Assembly (NCBI GenBank): GCA_008694505.1
Contig: VZDJ01004378.1
Location: 11,779,472-11,843,471 of the forward strand
Length of the DNA stretch: 64,000 bases
Reading direction: 5' to 3'
Origin: Cyanoderma ruficeps
Taxonomy: Eukaryota; Chordata; Aves; Passeriformes; Timaliidae
In this document: one piece after another, positions 12,905-24,200 of the stretch
Layout of the letters: each line of letters begins with the position of its first letter
Position numbering within the stretch: the first letter of the stretch is position 1
Notes under the pieces: generated by a model
Seen by the model: the letters and a program-made list of their open reading frames with translations, nothing else
What the model was told of the DNA's origin: nothing
The model's database searches: none
Made by a program: the position numbers and the translations under genes

Positions 12905-13225
12905 GAAAGGTTGTTGGGGTTAGGTTAGCTCCAGGAGCAGCTGGGGCTGGAAAAGACAAGACAAGCCAATCCTGGTGAAGCCCTGAACTTGCTGCTCCTC
13001 CACTTTTCTCATCTGGAAAATTCATAGGATTTCCTTATTGTTAGGGCTTAAACTGAGGTTGGCGTTGGGGTTTAGTGTTCAGCTTAGGGTTAAGTTTGAG
13101 AAAGTCAAAGCATCTAGAGCTCCAGGAACACTGGGTCTGGAAAAGCCATGCCAATGTGATCCCACCAAGGCCCTGGCCTTGCTGCTCCTACATCTTTCTG
13201 ATCTGGAAAACCCATAGTGTTAGTG
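12905..13225. repeat. Tandem repeat, 191-bp period, with TTAGGG-like motifs
   Basis: The block starting 'gctccaggagcagctggg' at 12928 recurs at 13119, giving a period of 191 bp. Shared segments in order include 'gctccagga', 'ctggaaaagac/cc', 'ccaat', 'aagccctg/aggccctg', 'cttgctgctcct', 'ctttct' and 'atctggaaaa'. One full unit and about 100 bp of a second remain. The part between the two conserved blocks carries degenerate telomere-like motifs: GGGTTAGGTTAG at 12917-12928, TTAGGG at 13041-13046 and TTAGGGTTA at 13084-13092. I do not recognise the family; an old satellite or a dispersed repeat copied in tandem are both possible. Confidence 0.7.
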
Positions 13226-16200
13226 AGTGAATAGATAAAAAAGTAGAAAAACAGTTGCAATTCTGCCACCTCAGAGTATCCTTTATACTCTGCAGTGTCC
13301 AACTTCTTCACCTCACCAGTCAAAATGACAGGAAGTATTGTTTAGAAGACTTAACTGGGAATATATGGTTCTCCAAATGTGCAGTATCTGCTATTGATAA
13401 GTAGTTATGAGCCATACACAGCATAGGGAGTGTTTCAGAGCAGGTATTTCAGAACTAGTACTTATTGGCAAATGCTGAATTACTTATACAGTTCTTTCAA
13501 CAGGACAGAACTCAGGCATACACTATTGTGGTGACAAGGACTTTAAAAAATAATGTGATTCAACGTTTCAATTATAAACCATTTTCTTGTTATTGATATT
13601 TAACTTCAGATAATTAAGTCTCATTGATGGTAATCTGCATTAATGTAATTTCTCCTTATTCATGCCTGCAGAGCATGCCATGGGGAGTGTGGTGCTCTGA
13701 AATCTGGTGAAAGTATTGCTTCATATCTCTGCCACATACTTGTCTCCATCAGGATCAAACACCTTATTTTAACAGAAGAGGTCCAATGTAATTAACTCTC
13801 AAAATACTCCTAGATTTCTAGGGTATTTCTCTGTGTGTTACCAATTCACTTCAGTAGCACATTGGGCCTGCCAGTTATCTCCACCTGCCCTTTGATTAAT
13901 GATATGGATTACTCTGGGGTGTACTAGTGGGTTTTCCTCTGGATACATCTGAAGCGGGCCCTGCTATCTGAGATCTCACCTGGTATGCTAAAGTTATGGA
14001 TGCATGCTCAGATCCCTCCACACTACACAAACACTGTGAATATGGGATCCTCAGCACCAACTGTGTCACTCTGTGGCACTGCAGTAGCTGCTGATAAACA
14101 CAGAAATCTTGAGTCACTGCTCTCACTTCTTTCAGAGAACTGTCCCATGGGGGCAGAAGAGCAGTGGCCAGCTGGAGGTTTGAAGTTAGGCTGCTCCAGG
14201 GAGCACAGATGCTTTTCACCACCAGAGCATCTGTCCCTTATATTTGCTTAATTCCAGAAGTGGTTCTGACACCAAGCAACAGGCAGACTAAATATTTTAT
14301 TTTGAATGGGCTTAGAGTTGCTATTTTTGGCAGATTAAATAACAGAGCCCTCTTAATTAAAACAAGTGAAATAAAAAATGTTGGCATTTGTATATGAACA
14401 TCTGCAGTAGCATTGTTCTTTATAGTTATTGTACACTGTGCAACTGTATATTTGGCCAGTGCTGATTCTGAAATTAAAAATTATGTAGAGTATTTGACTC
14501 TGTGGATGATCTTTCTTTCCTGAGGACTGGGAAGCCTTTTTAAACATAAAGAGCAGTAAAATTTCTTGTTCCCTTTCTGTTTCTATTTTCACAGGATATT
14601 TGCAACTATTTGGGTTTATTCATGAGAAATTATCAGGACAATCAGTGCCAGTGCAGGTGCATTCCACAGCAGAGTGAGGGATTGTGGTGTATGGGGATGG
14701 TTTCTGAGTTGGGGAAACCCCAGGAAAGTGCAGAGGCATGCCAGGAACTGGCAGTGTGGTATGGGTGGGACAGCAATAATGGCAGACACCTCACTCCCAT
14801 GAAGGGCAGCCCTAAGGAGCATGACTGACCAGTTTCTTTGGTCCTGTCTAATCGTCCCATGCCAAATGAACATTGTGTTAAGTAATACTTGGAATCCTTG
14901 TTAACAATGTTTAATGATTTCCAAATGACCTACCTTAGTGACAATTATGTCTGAAATTATGATGAAAAGTTCTCAAAATGCTGTGTCATAAAAATCTAAG
15001 AACTATTTTTGACCAAGAACAGGTAGGGTTTTTTTCTGGAAAAGGTGTAGTCAAAGGGCAAGATAAGGCTTTTTGCCTCATGAGAAAGACAAAATGAAAA
15101 TGAGGAAAACAACTAAAGTCTGTCTTTCATCTCTTCAGTTGGTCTTAACAGAACCCTTACTATTTGATCATCAAAGCTGTAGCATTGCAAAAGATTTGGC
15201 TGAGGGTCATGTAAGACAAGAAAATTCTAAATATCTCTAAAAATGTGCAGCTCATAGTCACAAGTAAAGGAAAGGTATTGTTATGCAAAGAATTGTGTTT
15301 ACCCTTTGAATGAAAAACTTCATTTTCCTTATGTTACAGTTTGAGAAATGAGGTTCCATCACAGACCAGAATCCATTTTTATGTACTTTACCCTGCTGAT
15401 TTAGACATGAAGAATCATGAGACTCAGATTGGATACAGTTCTTGTTTCCAACATTAAATGTTTTGTGAACATTTATACGCGTGTTAGCTTGTCTTTTGTC
15501 TTTCCAGGGACAAATTCTGGATTGTTCAGTTTTTTTCTCAGTACAGACAAATAACAGACTGATTCCTGAAGGTGTGGCTGTATGGAGTCAAAGATATTTC
15601 TGGTGTAGGTTTGGGGGGGATGCACTATGGATGGTTTTGTGGTACTGCCTTGGGGCTGCAAGAGAATGAGTTGTGGCCTCACGGGCTCTGCTTGAGAGTT
15701 CCTGATGAGGGAGGTAGGACATGCTAAACAGCATAACACAGTGTTTCCAAGCATCCAGGACATAAGATCACAGCAGTTCATTGTGTTTTCTCTCTGCAAG
15801 GTTTAGGTTGTAACCCTGTCTGCCATGAGGCAACCACCACCAGTGACTAAAACCTGCTCAGGTCTGGTCCATGAGGTTCACAACCTCTCATAATGTATAA
15901 TATACTGAATGATAGTTTTAAACTTGGTTAGTTTGGTCAAAGCTTGTAGTGCAAGAAAGTGTTGTAGAAAGGGACAGAAGTGAAGAGGCATCTGTTTTGG
16001 ACCTTGCCAAGTTTTTGAGAACCATATTAGTCTTGTGTTGACAAATGGGGCAGTAGTATGGATTCAGTTTGGCATGAGTGATTTGGTTTGACAAATTCAA
16101 GACCAAATTCAGTCTAAACTCAGGCAATCAAAGATTATTATACAGATACAGTCTGAAAAATTGCCTATTTTTTGAGAGATTTTTGGCAGTAAAAGTTCAC

Positions 16201-19133
16201 TTTCTGCCTCCCCCATTTTATCCCTCTCCCCAGTTCAGTGTAGCGCTGTGGATTTTAAATAATTGCTGGCAGTGATAAGCACAGTAGTGACTTTTGTGGA
16301 TCTACCTAATAATTTTAACTATTCAGTATGCTATTGGTCTGGACAGAGTTTATTTGCACTCTTAAGGAGTATGTGGTAGGTTGTAAAATGTGTGTTATTG
16401 CAGCTGAATAGGTGTCCAGGGCACATAATCATTCAATACAGTAAGCTAGGATTAGAAGTGAAATATAAAAGTGTATTTCCTTCGTGAACTGGAGACAGAA
16501 ATTGCATTTCTTTATGCCTGGTACAGAGAAGGGTCACTCCTCTCTTGCCCGTCACCTTGTAGCCTTTCTCCTTCTGTAATGAGGAGAGGTCCTGCCAGCA
16601 ATGTGGTGAATAGTTTGACTGAGCTCTTTCTCAGTAATGTGCATTGCAGAATAAAGGGCAAACTATACTGGGCTAGATATTGCAGGGCAGCTCACATTGG
16701 TTTATCCAATACAAGTTATGTCAAGTTAAATTAAATACTCATCTTTTTTTCTTAATCTCCAGGACACTGTACTTTCACAAGAAGCAAACTGAACCATAAC
16801 CCAAACAAGCTCAGTTTATAACAACTCCAAAAGCATGTATTGAATATCTTGCTGTGTTCCAGTATCATAGGTCAAAAATACAACTTAGTACTAATTACTC
16901 TGTTTAATGCAACCGTTTTGAAAGTCTGTTTCTAACCTTCTTTGTTGATCTCACATTTTCTTATTCTAATAGCTGCCCATTTTCTGCTCCCTTCCCTCCC
17001 TATTTGACATTTCAGAATGAATAACAAAGCAGTTTTCTAAGTGCATATGCATTTCCTCAAGGAAATCAAGAGTTGAGCACACACATCGGTCTTTGCATGC
17101 ATGCCAACAAAGCATGAATAAAAATATGCCTGCCTTTGCTTGCCTACATGCCGAAGTCTGACCTTCCATGTTTTGAACTCTGGCTCCAAAATGCAAATGC
17201 ATAATTCAAGAGGACTGAGGCAGAATAGTCTTGAGCATAACTTCTGGGTATATGCTTCCTATAGCAAAATACTCAGATTTGAATTATGGTTTTAAACTTC
17301 CTCTGCCCCAGGGGAGGTGGTTCCACGGAAAAAGGTCAAGGAAAATCAGGGTGCCTAGTGTCTGCCTTGGCCAGCAGACAAGTACTGAGGATAGCTTTCT
17401 TTCTGCAGAATCTTTCAGGTAAAGTAAGAACATTAACCATGAGAATTTCAGATATGAAGGTGAAATAAGTGGGAAAAAACACCTTTGTGTGTCACGAGAG
17501 GCTATATGCAAGAGAGAGAATTGTCTTTCCAAAGTAAACTATTCTGTGTATATGCCAAAGTAGAGCTTGTGGAAAAGCCAGTCAGGTTCAGGTACTGACA
17601 GTTGAGATGGTAACTAAGGAAATGTTTTGGGATAAGAAGGCTTGACTACTGCTAAGGTCTAATTACACCTAATACGTCTCATTTATTGTTTTTTTCTTGC
17701 CTAGGTGCTCATAATTCTTTTGAGGGAAATTGTTAGGGTGTCAACCATAGTGTTGCATGTAACTGAGTTAATTTATTAAGAACAAAAATAAATGTTCCAA
17801 GGTAGAGGTGGTAACAATCAAGTAATTTTTGTCTCATTATATTCTGAAGAAGTGCAGCCCATTGTGTCACAGAAGATGTTTAGGAGTCCAAATGTATTAT
17901 AAAATTGCCTATATGCATATTTGTTTTCCCTTCCTCGCAGATACAGAGGAGGCTGCTGTATGAAAAGAAATGCATACAGACTGGTAGCCTGTGACTACTG
18001 GTGTGCAGATCATTTTTTCCCCCCTACTGAGTATTTGTCCTGTTTGGAAGTGTCATGGGAAATATTCTTCACTTTATTTTACAACCCTTGGTAGCTGAAG
18101 AAGATGAGATATTATTGTTGTGAAAAAAAATCCTGCCACAATTATTTAGCCAGGAGCGTGCATTCAGATTTTGATATGCTACTGTTATAGCCTGGATTTA
18201 CTGGCAGCCATGGCTACTGAAAGAAGCCTTGCTCACCCTGAAATTACCAGCTAAATTTTCCAGCTTCCATGGAACCAGAAATTCAGTCACTGCTGCCAAC
18301 TCTGTAAGATATTACCAAAATGATGCTGGAAATGATGCAGAGGTATTTTGCAGGGATAGCTTAGAAAGATATTTTCTTAAATACTATGTTTCAGAATTGT
18401 ATGAATTAGTCAAATGTATCTTCTGGAATTCTTGTAGCATTTATACAGAGGCTTTAATACTTTTGTGATTCACTCTTCACTGACTTCTCAGAAAAGTCAT
18501 AAAATTATTGAGAACTTTTACAAAGGACATCTTAGAAAACACAAAGCAAAATCTTTCTACAATCTCCCGAATTTCCTAAAATTTAATTTAATTGAATTTT
18601 GAATTTAATAGAGGTTTTAATTTGCATTGAATTTTTTTTTAATGGAGACATGTTTCTGTATAAAAACTAGACTTCACAGTTAGTGTCTTGTAGCTCCTAC
18701 AGCTTAGAATAGATTTTCAAAGGTTCTAATGTATTTGGTGCCTTAGACAATATTCTCTCAATTGTTTGATTTGAATTTGAATTTGGCCTAGATCATGCAG
18801 GCCTTGGTGCATTTTACTTCTCTCTTATTTTACTTAACTGATTTTCATCTTTAATGAAAAATACAGAATGAAGAACCAGAGTGATATACTCCAGCTAATT
18901 TTGCAACATGCTTAGAACTAGCTACTAAATTTATTTTCACTAAGGAAACAGCTGACTGCTTGCTTTTTTAGATTAAAATACTTGTTTGTGCACTTAATTT
19001 TCTTTAGCCTGTTTCCATCAGTGGAAAAGTACTGATAAAATACTAGCTGACCATTAGAAAACAGATAAAATAGAATGATGCATCTTCATTGCTATCATAT
19101 TCTCTCTGAACTATTTTTTCTTCTTCCTTCCAG

Positions 19134-19293
19134 GACAGTTCTGTTTACTCTGACCTCTGTAGTTGTACTTGTCATCACTACTGACTGGATCAGCTGGGAC
19201 AAGCTGAATCGTGGATTTCTGCCAAGTGATGAGGTCTCAAGAGCCTTCTTGGCTTCTTTCATCTTGGTGTTTGACCTTCTTATTGTCATGCAG
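19134..19293 (+). CDS. TMEM117: TMEM117 internal coding exon (first of three in window)
   Basis: This exon encodes part of the multipass membrane protein TMEM117. Frame: the first base completes a Trp codon split across the upstream intron, then 53 full codons follow, starting TVLFTLTSVVVLV and ending FDLLIVMQ. Two hydrophobic stretches are visible: one from the exon start to about TTDWI, and one near the end (AFLASFILVFDLLIVM). They are joined by a short polar loop containing SWDKLNRGF. A good polypyrimidine tract and AG (19132-19133) precede the exon. The donor CAG|GTACAC follows the last codon, so it ends in phase 0. I recognise the protein by recalled similarity to mammalian TMEM117, where this stretch is almost unchanged. 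Published work on the family links it to ER-stress-associated cell death and, in mouse brain, to glucose counter-regulation; its biochemical activity is not established. The preceding exons were not found in the window. Confidence 0.95.
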
Positions 19294-19344
19294 GTACACT
19301 CTCCTAATGTTCCACTCAGGCTGTTGAGGCTGCCTAGTCTCTAT

Positions 19345-19395
19345 GCAAATGGTGTTTAGCTAAGGCCTCTAGAGCAAATGGTGTTTAGCTAAGGC
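19345..19395 (+). repeat. 29-bp-period direct duplication just after exon donor
   Basis: The 22-base string starting 'gcaaatggtgtttagct' at 19345 recurs exactly at 19374, separated by 7 bases. It begins 51 bases after the donor of the TMEM117 exon ending at 19293. Confidence 0.85.
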
Positions 19396-20891
19396 TACGA
19401 AAAGGTAAATAAATGTTTAGTTTGCAATCACTATTAGTAAGGGAATTTTCTAACATCATTCTCAGTAACTTTGCAAAAAAGAGCTCTGGCCTTTTATTGT
19501 GAAAATATTGCTGATTTCTCTTCTTAGAGTACTGGGTAAGAACTGCATGACTTTCCAAATTAGAAAGTGTTTTCTGCAAAAATTACATCAGGAAAAGAAA
19601 CAGAAGCTGGTTGTTTTTTAAATTCAAATCTTCTCTTAGGAAGATGAGATAAATTCAGACAAGAAGGAAATACTTCCATATTTCAAGCATATATGATATT
19701 AGGTATACACACATGAAGATTGAGCTTTCCACTTTTACGTGAAAATTTTGTTACTTAATGACAGGTTCTTGTAGTGTAATGACTTCTGCTTGAAAGCTTA
19801 ACTGGGGAGATGATTCAGTGTAATATGCCTGATTTGTTCTCCTTTAAATCTAGCTGCTAAGAAAGGAATCTGGGTCACAAGTCTGTGGCCAAAAACCTTC
19901 TTCATGTGATGCTGTGCTCTCCCCTTTGCATTTGTATGTGGTTTGAGCCTGGTGTGAATAGTTCACCCAAAGCTCTGTGAAAAATTACATAATTTGTGCT
20001 GAGGCAATGAAGAGGAACATGGAAGGTCCATGACTTTGCTCTTAGTCCTAGACATGTTAGACTGTTGAACTGAAGGTCAGCAAACAATATGAGAAGAACC
20101 AATGGGTCCTTCCTCTCTAATATATTACTAACTCTGCCACCAGACAGCATTTCTGAGACACTCAGTTGTCTTTAAAAATCTATCTCTTAATTAATTATCA
20201 TAGAGGTGACGCTAGAGGCACTCAGATTTTATCACTGCCGTGTTAGGACTTGAAAGGTGCATAGAGTTCTATAGTTCAGTTTTGTTTTCCAATGTCCAAC
20301 ACTATTCAGTGCTCACTGTGATTCATGGTTAGAACTGGGAGGATAAGAAAAAAAAATACTGTTTTTCTCGTAATACTGCTTTTCTCATAAGATTTTTGGT
20401 GCTTTGTTTTCTCTGCCTTTGAATTTTACATTTCGTTTGATGTTTCAAAAAGATTCAAGAGAATGTATAATAAATGATTGTACTTTGCAGAGCTGTAATG
20501 AAAGTATGAATGGAAATGCAGGATGTATCAAGGTATACTGAATTTGATATTGCATGCAGGGTAGAAAAACAGAGATATCTTCATATAAAATAACTATTAA
20601 ACCATCCTTTTGGCTTTGAGAAATGAAATTCCAGTATTTTGACCTTGGAGCTGCTAAATATAGAGAAAAGTCTTATGTGAAACAGCTTGTCCTGAGCACC
20701 CTTTCATATTTTTATAACTCAAAGCAAGAGACTCTTTTTAATTGCATTTCTAAGTGATATTTGTGTGATGGAGTTATTTATTTACTTGAAGTTATTTGTT
20801 TGGCCTGTGAAAATATGTTGGCATGTTTAATTTGCAATGTAGTTCTAGCATTGCTACTGCAATAATCTCATGCTGAGAGAGCAAAGTATTA

Positions 20892-21247
20892 AATCACTCA
20901 GAATAACAGAATGGACAGACAAGGTTGGAAGGGACCAAGGTGGGACATCTGGCCCAACTTCCCTGCTCAAGCAGAGTCATCCTACAACGCATTGCACAGG
21001 ATGGCATCCAGACAGTTCTGGAATATCTCCAGTGAGGGAGACTCCACCACCTCTCGGACAATCTGTTCCAGAGCATTATCACCTACACAGTAAAGAAGTT
21101 CTTCCTCATATTCAGGTGGAACTCCCTGTGCATCAGTTTCTGCCCGTTGCCTCTTGTCCTATTGTTTGGCAAGAGCCCAGCTCCCTCCTTTTGACACTTT
21201 CTCTTCAGATACTGACAGACATTAATAAGGTCATCTCTCAGAGGTGA
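20892..21247 (-). repeat. CR1 LINE fragment, antisense
   Basis: About 355 bases matching antisense CR1: 'aacagaatggacagac' and 'aaggttggaagggacc', then 'cctgctcaagcagagtcatc', 'gagactccaccacctctcgg', 'ctgttccagagcattatcac', 'cctcttgtcctattg' and 'aataaggtcatctctcagag'. It ends sharply at about 21247. The element lies in the large TMEM117 intron, 1.6 kb after the exon at 19134. Confidence 0.9.
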
Positions 21248-24200
21248 ACTTAGCAATAAGGGCAGGTGACCAGTGACAGGTTTTCCAGATGAGTCAAGGT
21301 AGATGGAAATTTGCCTTTAATAAAACTGATGACAGATCCAGCTCCGTTACCGGTGCAGCTTTTCAGGAAGGAAACATATACCCAGGACTACTTCTGTCAG
21401 AATTATGTGGAATGTTTCATTCCACTCAGAGTATATTGCTCTTCCTAGCAGATTTTAGACACGCCTGTCAAACAGCATCACAAAAATGGATAACCATTTT
21501 GATGACACACTTGTACTCAGCTAATTCTGCAATGTTTGCCAAAGAATCCTGTTGTGAGGGATGGCTCTGTTGAAGTGTATCTCCTGTGGTCTGCAGATCT
21601 CTGAAGGAGAAGGGACAGGTTCAAGTGAGGTGACTTAGGGAGAAACCTTTCTGTAGCAAGTAATAGATATTCCTTCCTGCAGTCTCTCACACAGTAAAAA
21701 CCCTCTTCTTTTGTCCTGTCTGCATCCTCATCTATCTCTGGATTGTGGAAGTGTTCCTTATCAGTAGTGATTTAAAACATCCAAAAATAATCCTGAAAAT
21801 ATAGGTGAATTAAAGGACTAGAAAGGAACAGTCTTGATCTACAGCTTCACTTTATTTGTACTTACTATGAAATGCAAGTGATATACCTGAATATATTCCT
21901 AAATACCATTTAACCAAAAAAATTTATAATGTTTCTCATGCCATTATTGGCACCATGGCATTTCTTTGTAGTGGAACAGATTTGGATCTTTCTTGTCTAT
22001 CCTAGATTTCTTTTCTTGAATCTTCCTCTACAGCTGCTACTTATGAATTTATAGCTGCATTGAATTCCTCAGTCCCAAAGTGCTGGTTTTTTACCCTGAG
22101 AGTCGCTGCTTTGAATGATATCAAGTCTCTCTCATTTCAGTTTTGAACACAGAACAGTAGCTCTCCTAACCTCCACTTTCATCTATCAGGCATCTGTTTT
22201 CTCTCAATTTTCCTGTATCATCTCTCAGTGACTGGTAACAAGGGACTGAGATATTGTGTGCTAAGAGGGACAAGTTAGTGTGGTCCCAGAAATGGCCAGC
22301 TCAGAAGCAAGCACATACAAATGGAGTGTCCTACAGAGTGAAATGTCCCTGCTCATCTCCTGGCAGGGAAGTGAGGCTCTGAGTAACCAGGGCATGGAGC
22401 CTCCACACCTTCACTTTGCTGTTTTCTGAGGACAAGGCAAAGAGAATGGAAATGAATTGTACTTACAGGTCAGAGAATGAAATAAAACATTAGTAATCCC
22501 ATGGTTTTATTTTAAAGGAAAAAATTTTAAGTTAATGAAAGTGTAGGTACTATTTATGTAAAAGAGTGATGAGGGGGAAAAAAAAGCATGGGTATGTGTA
22601 ATTAAAATACAGAAGTTTTGTTGAAATATTTTCAAGATCTAGTGAGATATATAAATTCCTTCTAAAAATCCTTGAGACATTTTTTTGTCCCCTTGCCAGA
22701 CCCCACTATAAAGTACAGTTTATTTCTTCAAATCTTTCAGTTACTTTGGGACATAGAAAATTATAAGCAAAATAATTTTCTCCTGAGAAAAGGTGGGTGT
22801 ATTTTGTCCCTTATTGCCTGTCCCTACATTATATACCTCACCATTTTAACGAGCCGTCTGTTTTTTCTTGCAGTGTTATCATTCTGTGCTTGTCTAGTTT
22901 GATAACTGGCACCATTATTTTACGCTGTGGATTTTATTAAACAAGACATGTGAAATACATTATTTTTAAGTACATTTCATCCTTTATACTGATTGCAGAT
23001 GGTTAAATCTTGCTCGGATGCATTATATTTATCTCAGGCATTATAAACTCAACTCCAGTGTTTTCTTCAGCTGCTGTAACTTAGTGTATTTGTGCTGACC
23101 TGAATCCTCTTCTGCCAATTTATACTGGCTGAGGGCTGAGCCCTTTTTTTAGCTCTGTCACTTAGTTCCTCATTTGCAGAAGAGGAACAACTGTAGTTCT
23201 TTTCTTTCACTAGTTATGTGATTGTTCTGCTTAAGCCCCCAAGGTGCTCAGTGAAGGGGGCTGTCTGACTTGGTACAGCTTCTAGTGTAATCAGGCACCA
23301 GTCCCAGCTGGAGCCTCTTGGCTCTGAGATGACTACACACAAAATGAATTAGCTGAAAAAGCTTCCCATTTGTCACAGTCATTCCCTTTTACCTTGACAA
23401 TAGGTATATGCCATATATGTGACACTGAGGCTCTTCTTTGGCAGTACAGGTATTTGCCTGAAATAACAAAGCAGTTGTCTAAAAGTAGACCCAGCAATTT
23501 CACATACTGCCCTTGGAAACCAATATATCCACCCCAAATTCACAGAAAAACATGCACTTAAAAGAGCAAGAAAATCAGGGAATTGTTTGCAAGTCTTTCA
23601 CGGGATTAATTTAATCTTTAATAGCAAAAACCTTTTCATAGATTCTGCTATAATCAGTGTGTGGTAGGCTTTGTTATTGCTGGGTGTATGTGTAAGAAAT
23701 GTTGCATTGCTTAAGAGTATATTGGAGTGATTTATGTTGATATAACAGTAATGGTGACATTCAGATAATTTCAACTCTCCACAGCAATGCTCTGGCATGT
23801 ATTACTTGACTGTAGAAATCTTTGTTATGAGTGTTAGACAGGTTTTTATCTGAAAATGAAAAATCTGAGATGAGACTGAACAGGTTCAGTTGCTTTCTAA
23901 GTGACAGAATTGCTTGCAATTTTTAAATGCAAGCAGTGCATTAAAAAGAGAAATATAAACCTCAGTTTGAGCACTGCCTTGGCGACAAGTTTTATGCCCA
24001 TCCGTATCTTACATTTAGCTGCATGACACAATATACAAGATTTACAGACAGGTTGTACAGAGCATACAGATCCACTTATCAATAATACTGAGTTCAAGTA
24101 AGAAATGGGAGGAAGACCAGCTTGGTTGCTCTTAATCTGGAGGGGAAAAGAAACAAGAATATGCTTGATATTGTTATTCTAGCTGAGTTATTTCTGCAAA

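Larger units (their letters stand above)
10741..19133 (+). other. TMEM117 intron up to the acceptor of the first visible exon
   Basis: About 8.4 kb of AT-rich sequence containing the AP-1-bracketed duplication (11.75 kb) and the 191-bp repeat (12.9-13.2 kb). It ends in a strong polypyrimidine tract and CAG at 19131-19133. Open frames such as 12252-12473 (73 codons, hydrophobic) have no recognised homologue. The preceding TMEM117 exon, expected to end in ...FW with a split Trp codon, was not found here or earlier in the window, so this intron begins upstream of base 1. Confidence 0.55.

Noticed and set aside
23090..23215. Possible second MIR-like stretch ('cttagttcctcatttgcaga')
   Set aside because: Only one short phrase resembles MIR; the order of flanking motifs does not fit.
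23235..23261. Six-base GCCCCC/GGGGGC stem
   Set aside because: A short stem with a long loop; common by chance and without surrounding structure.
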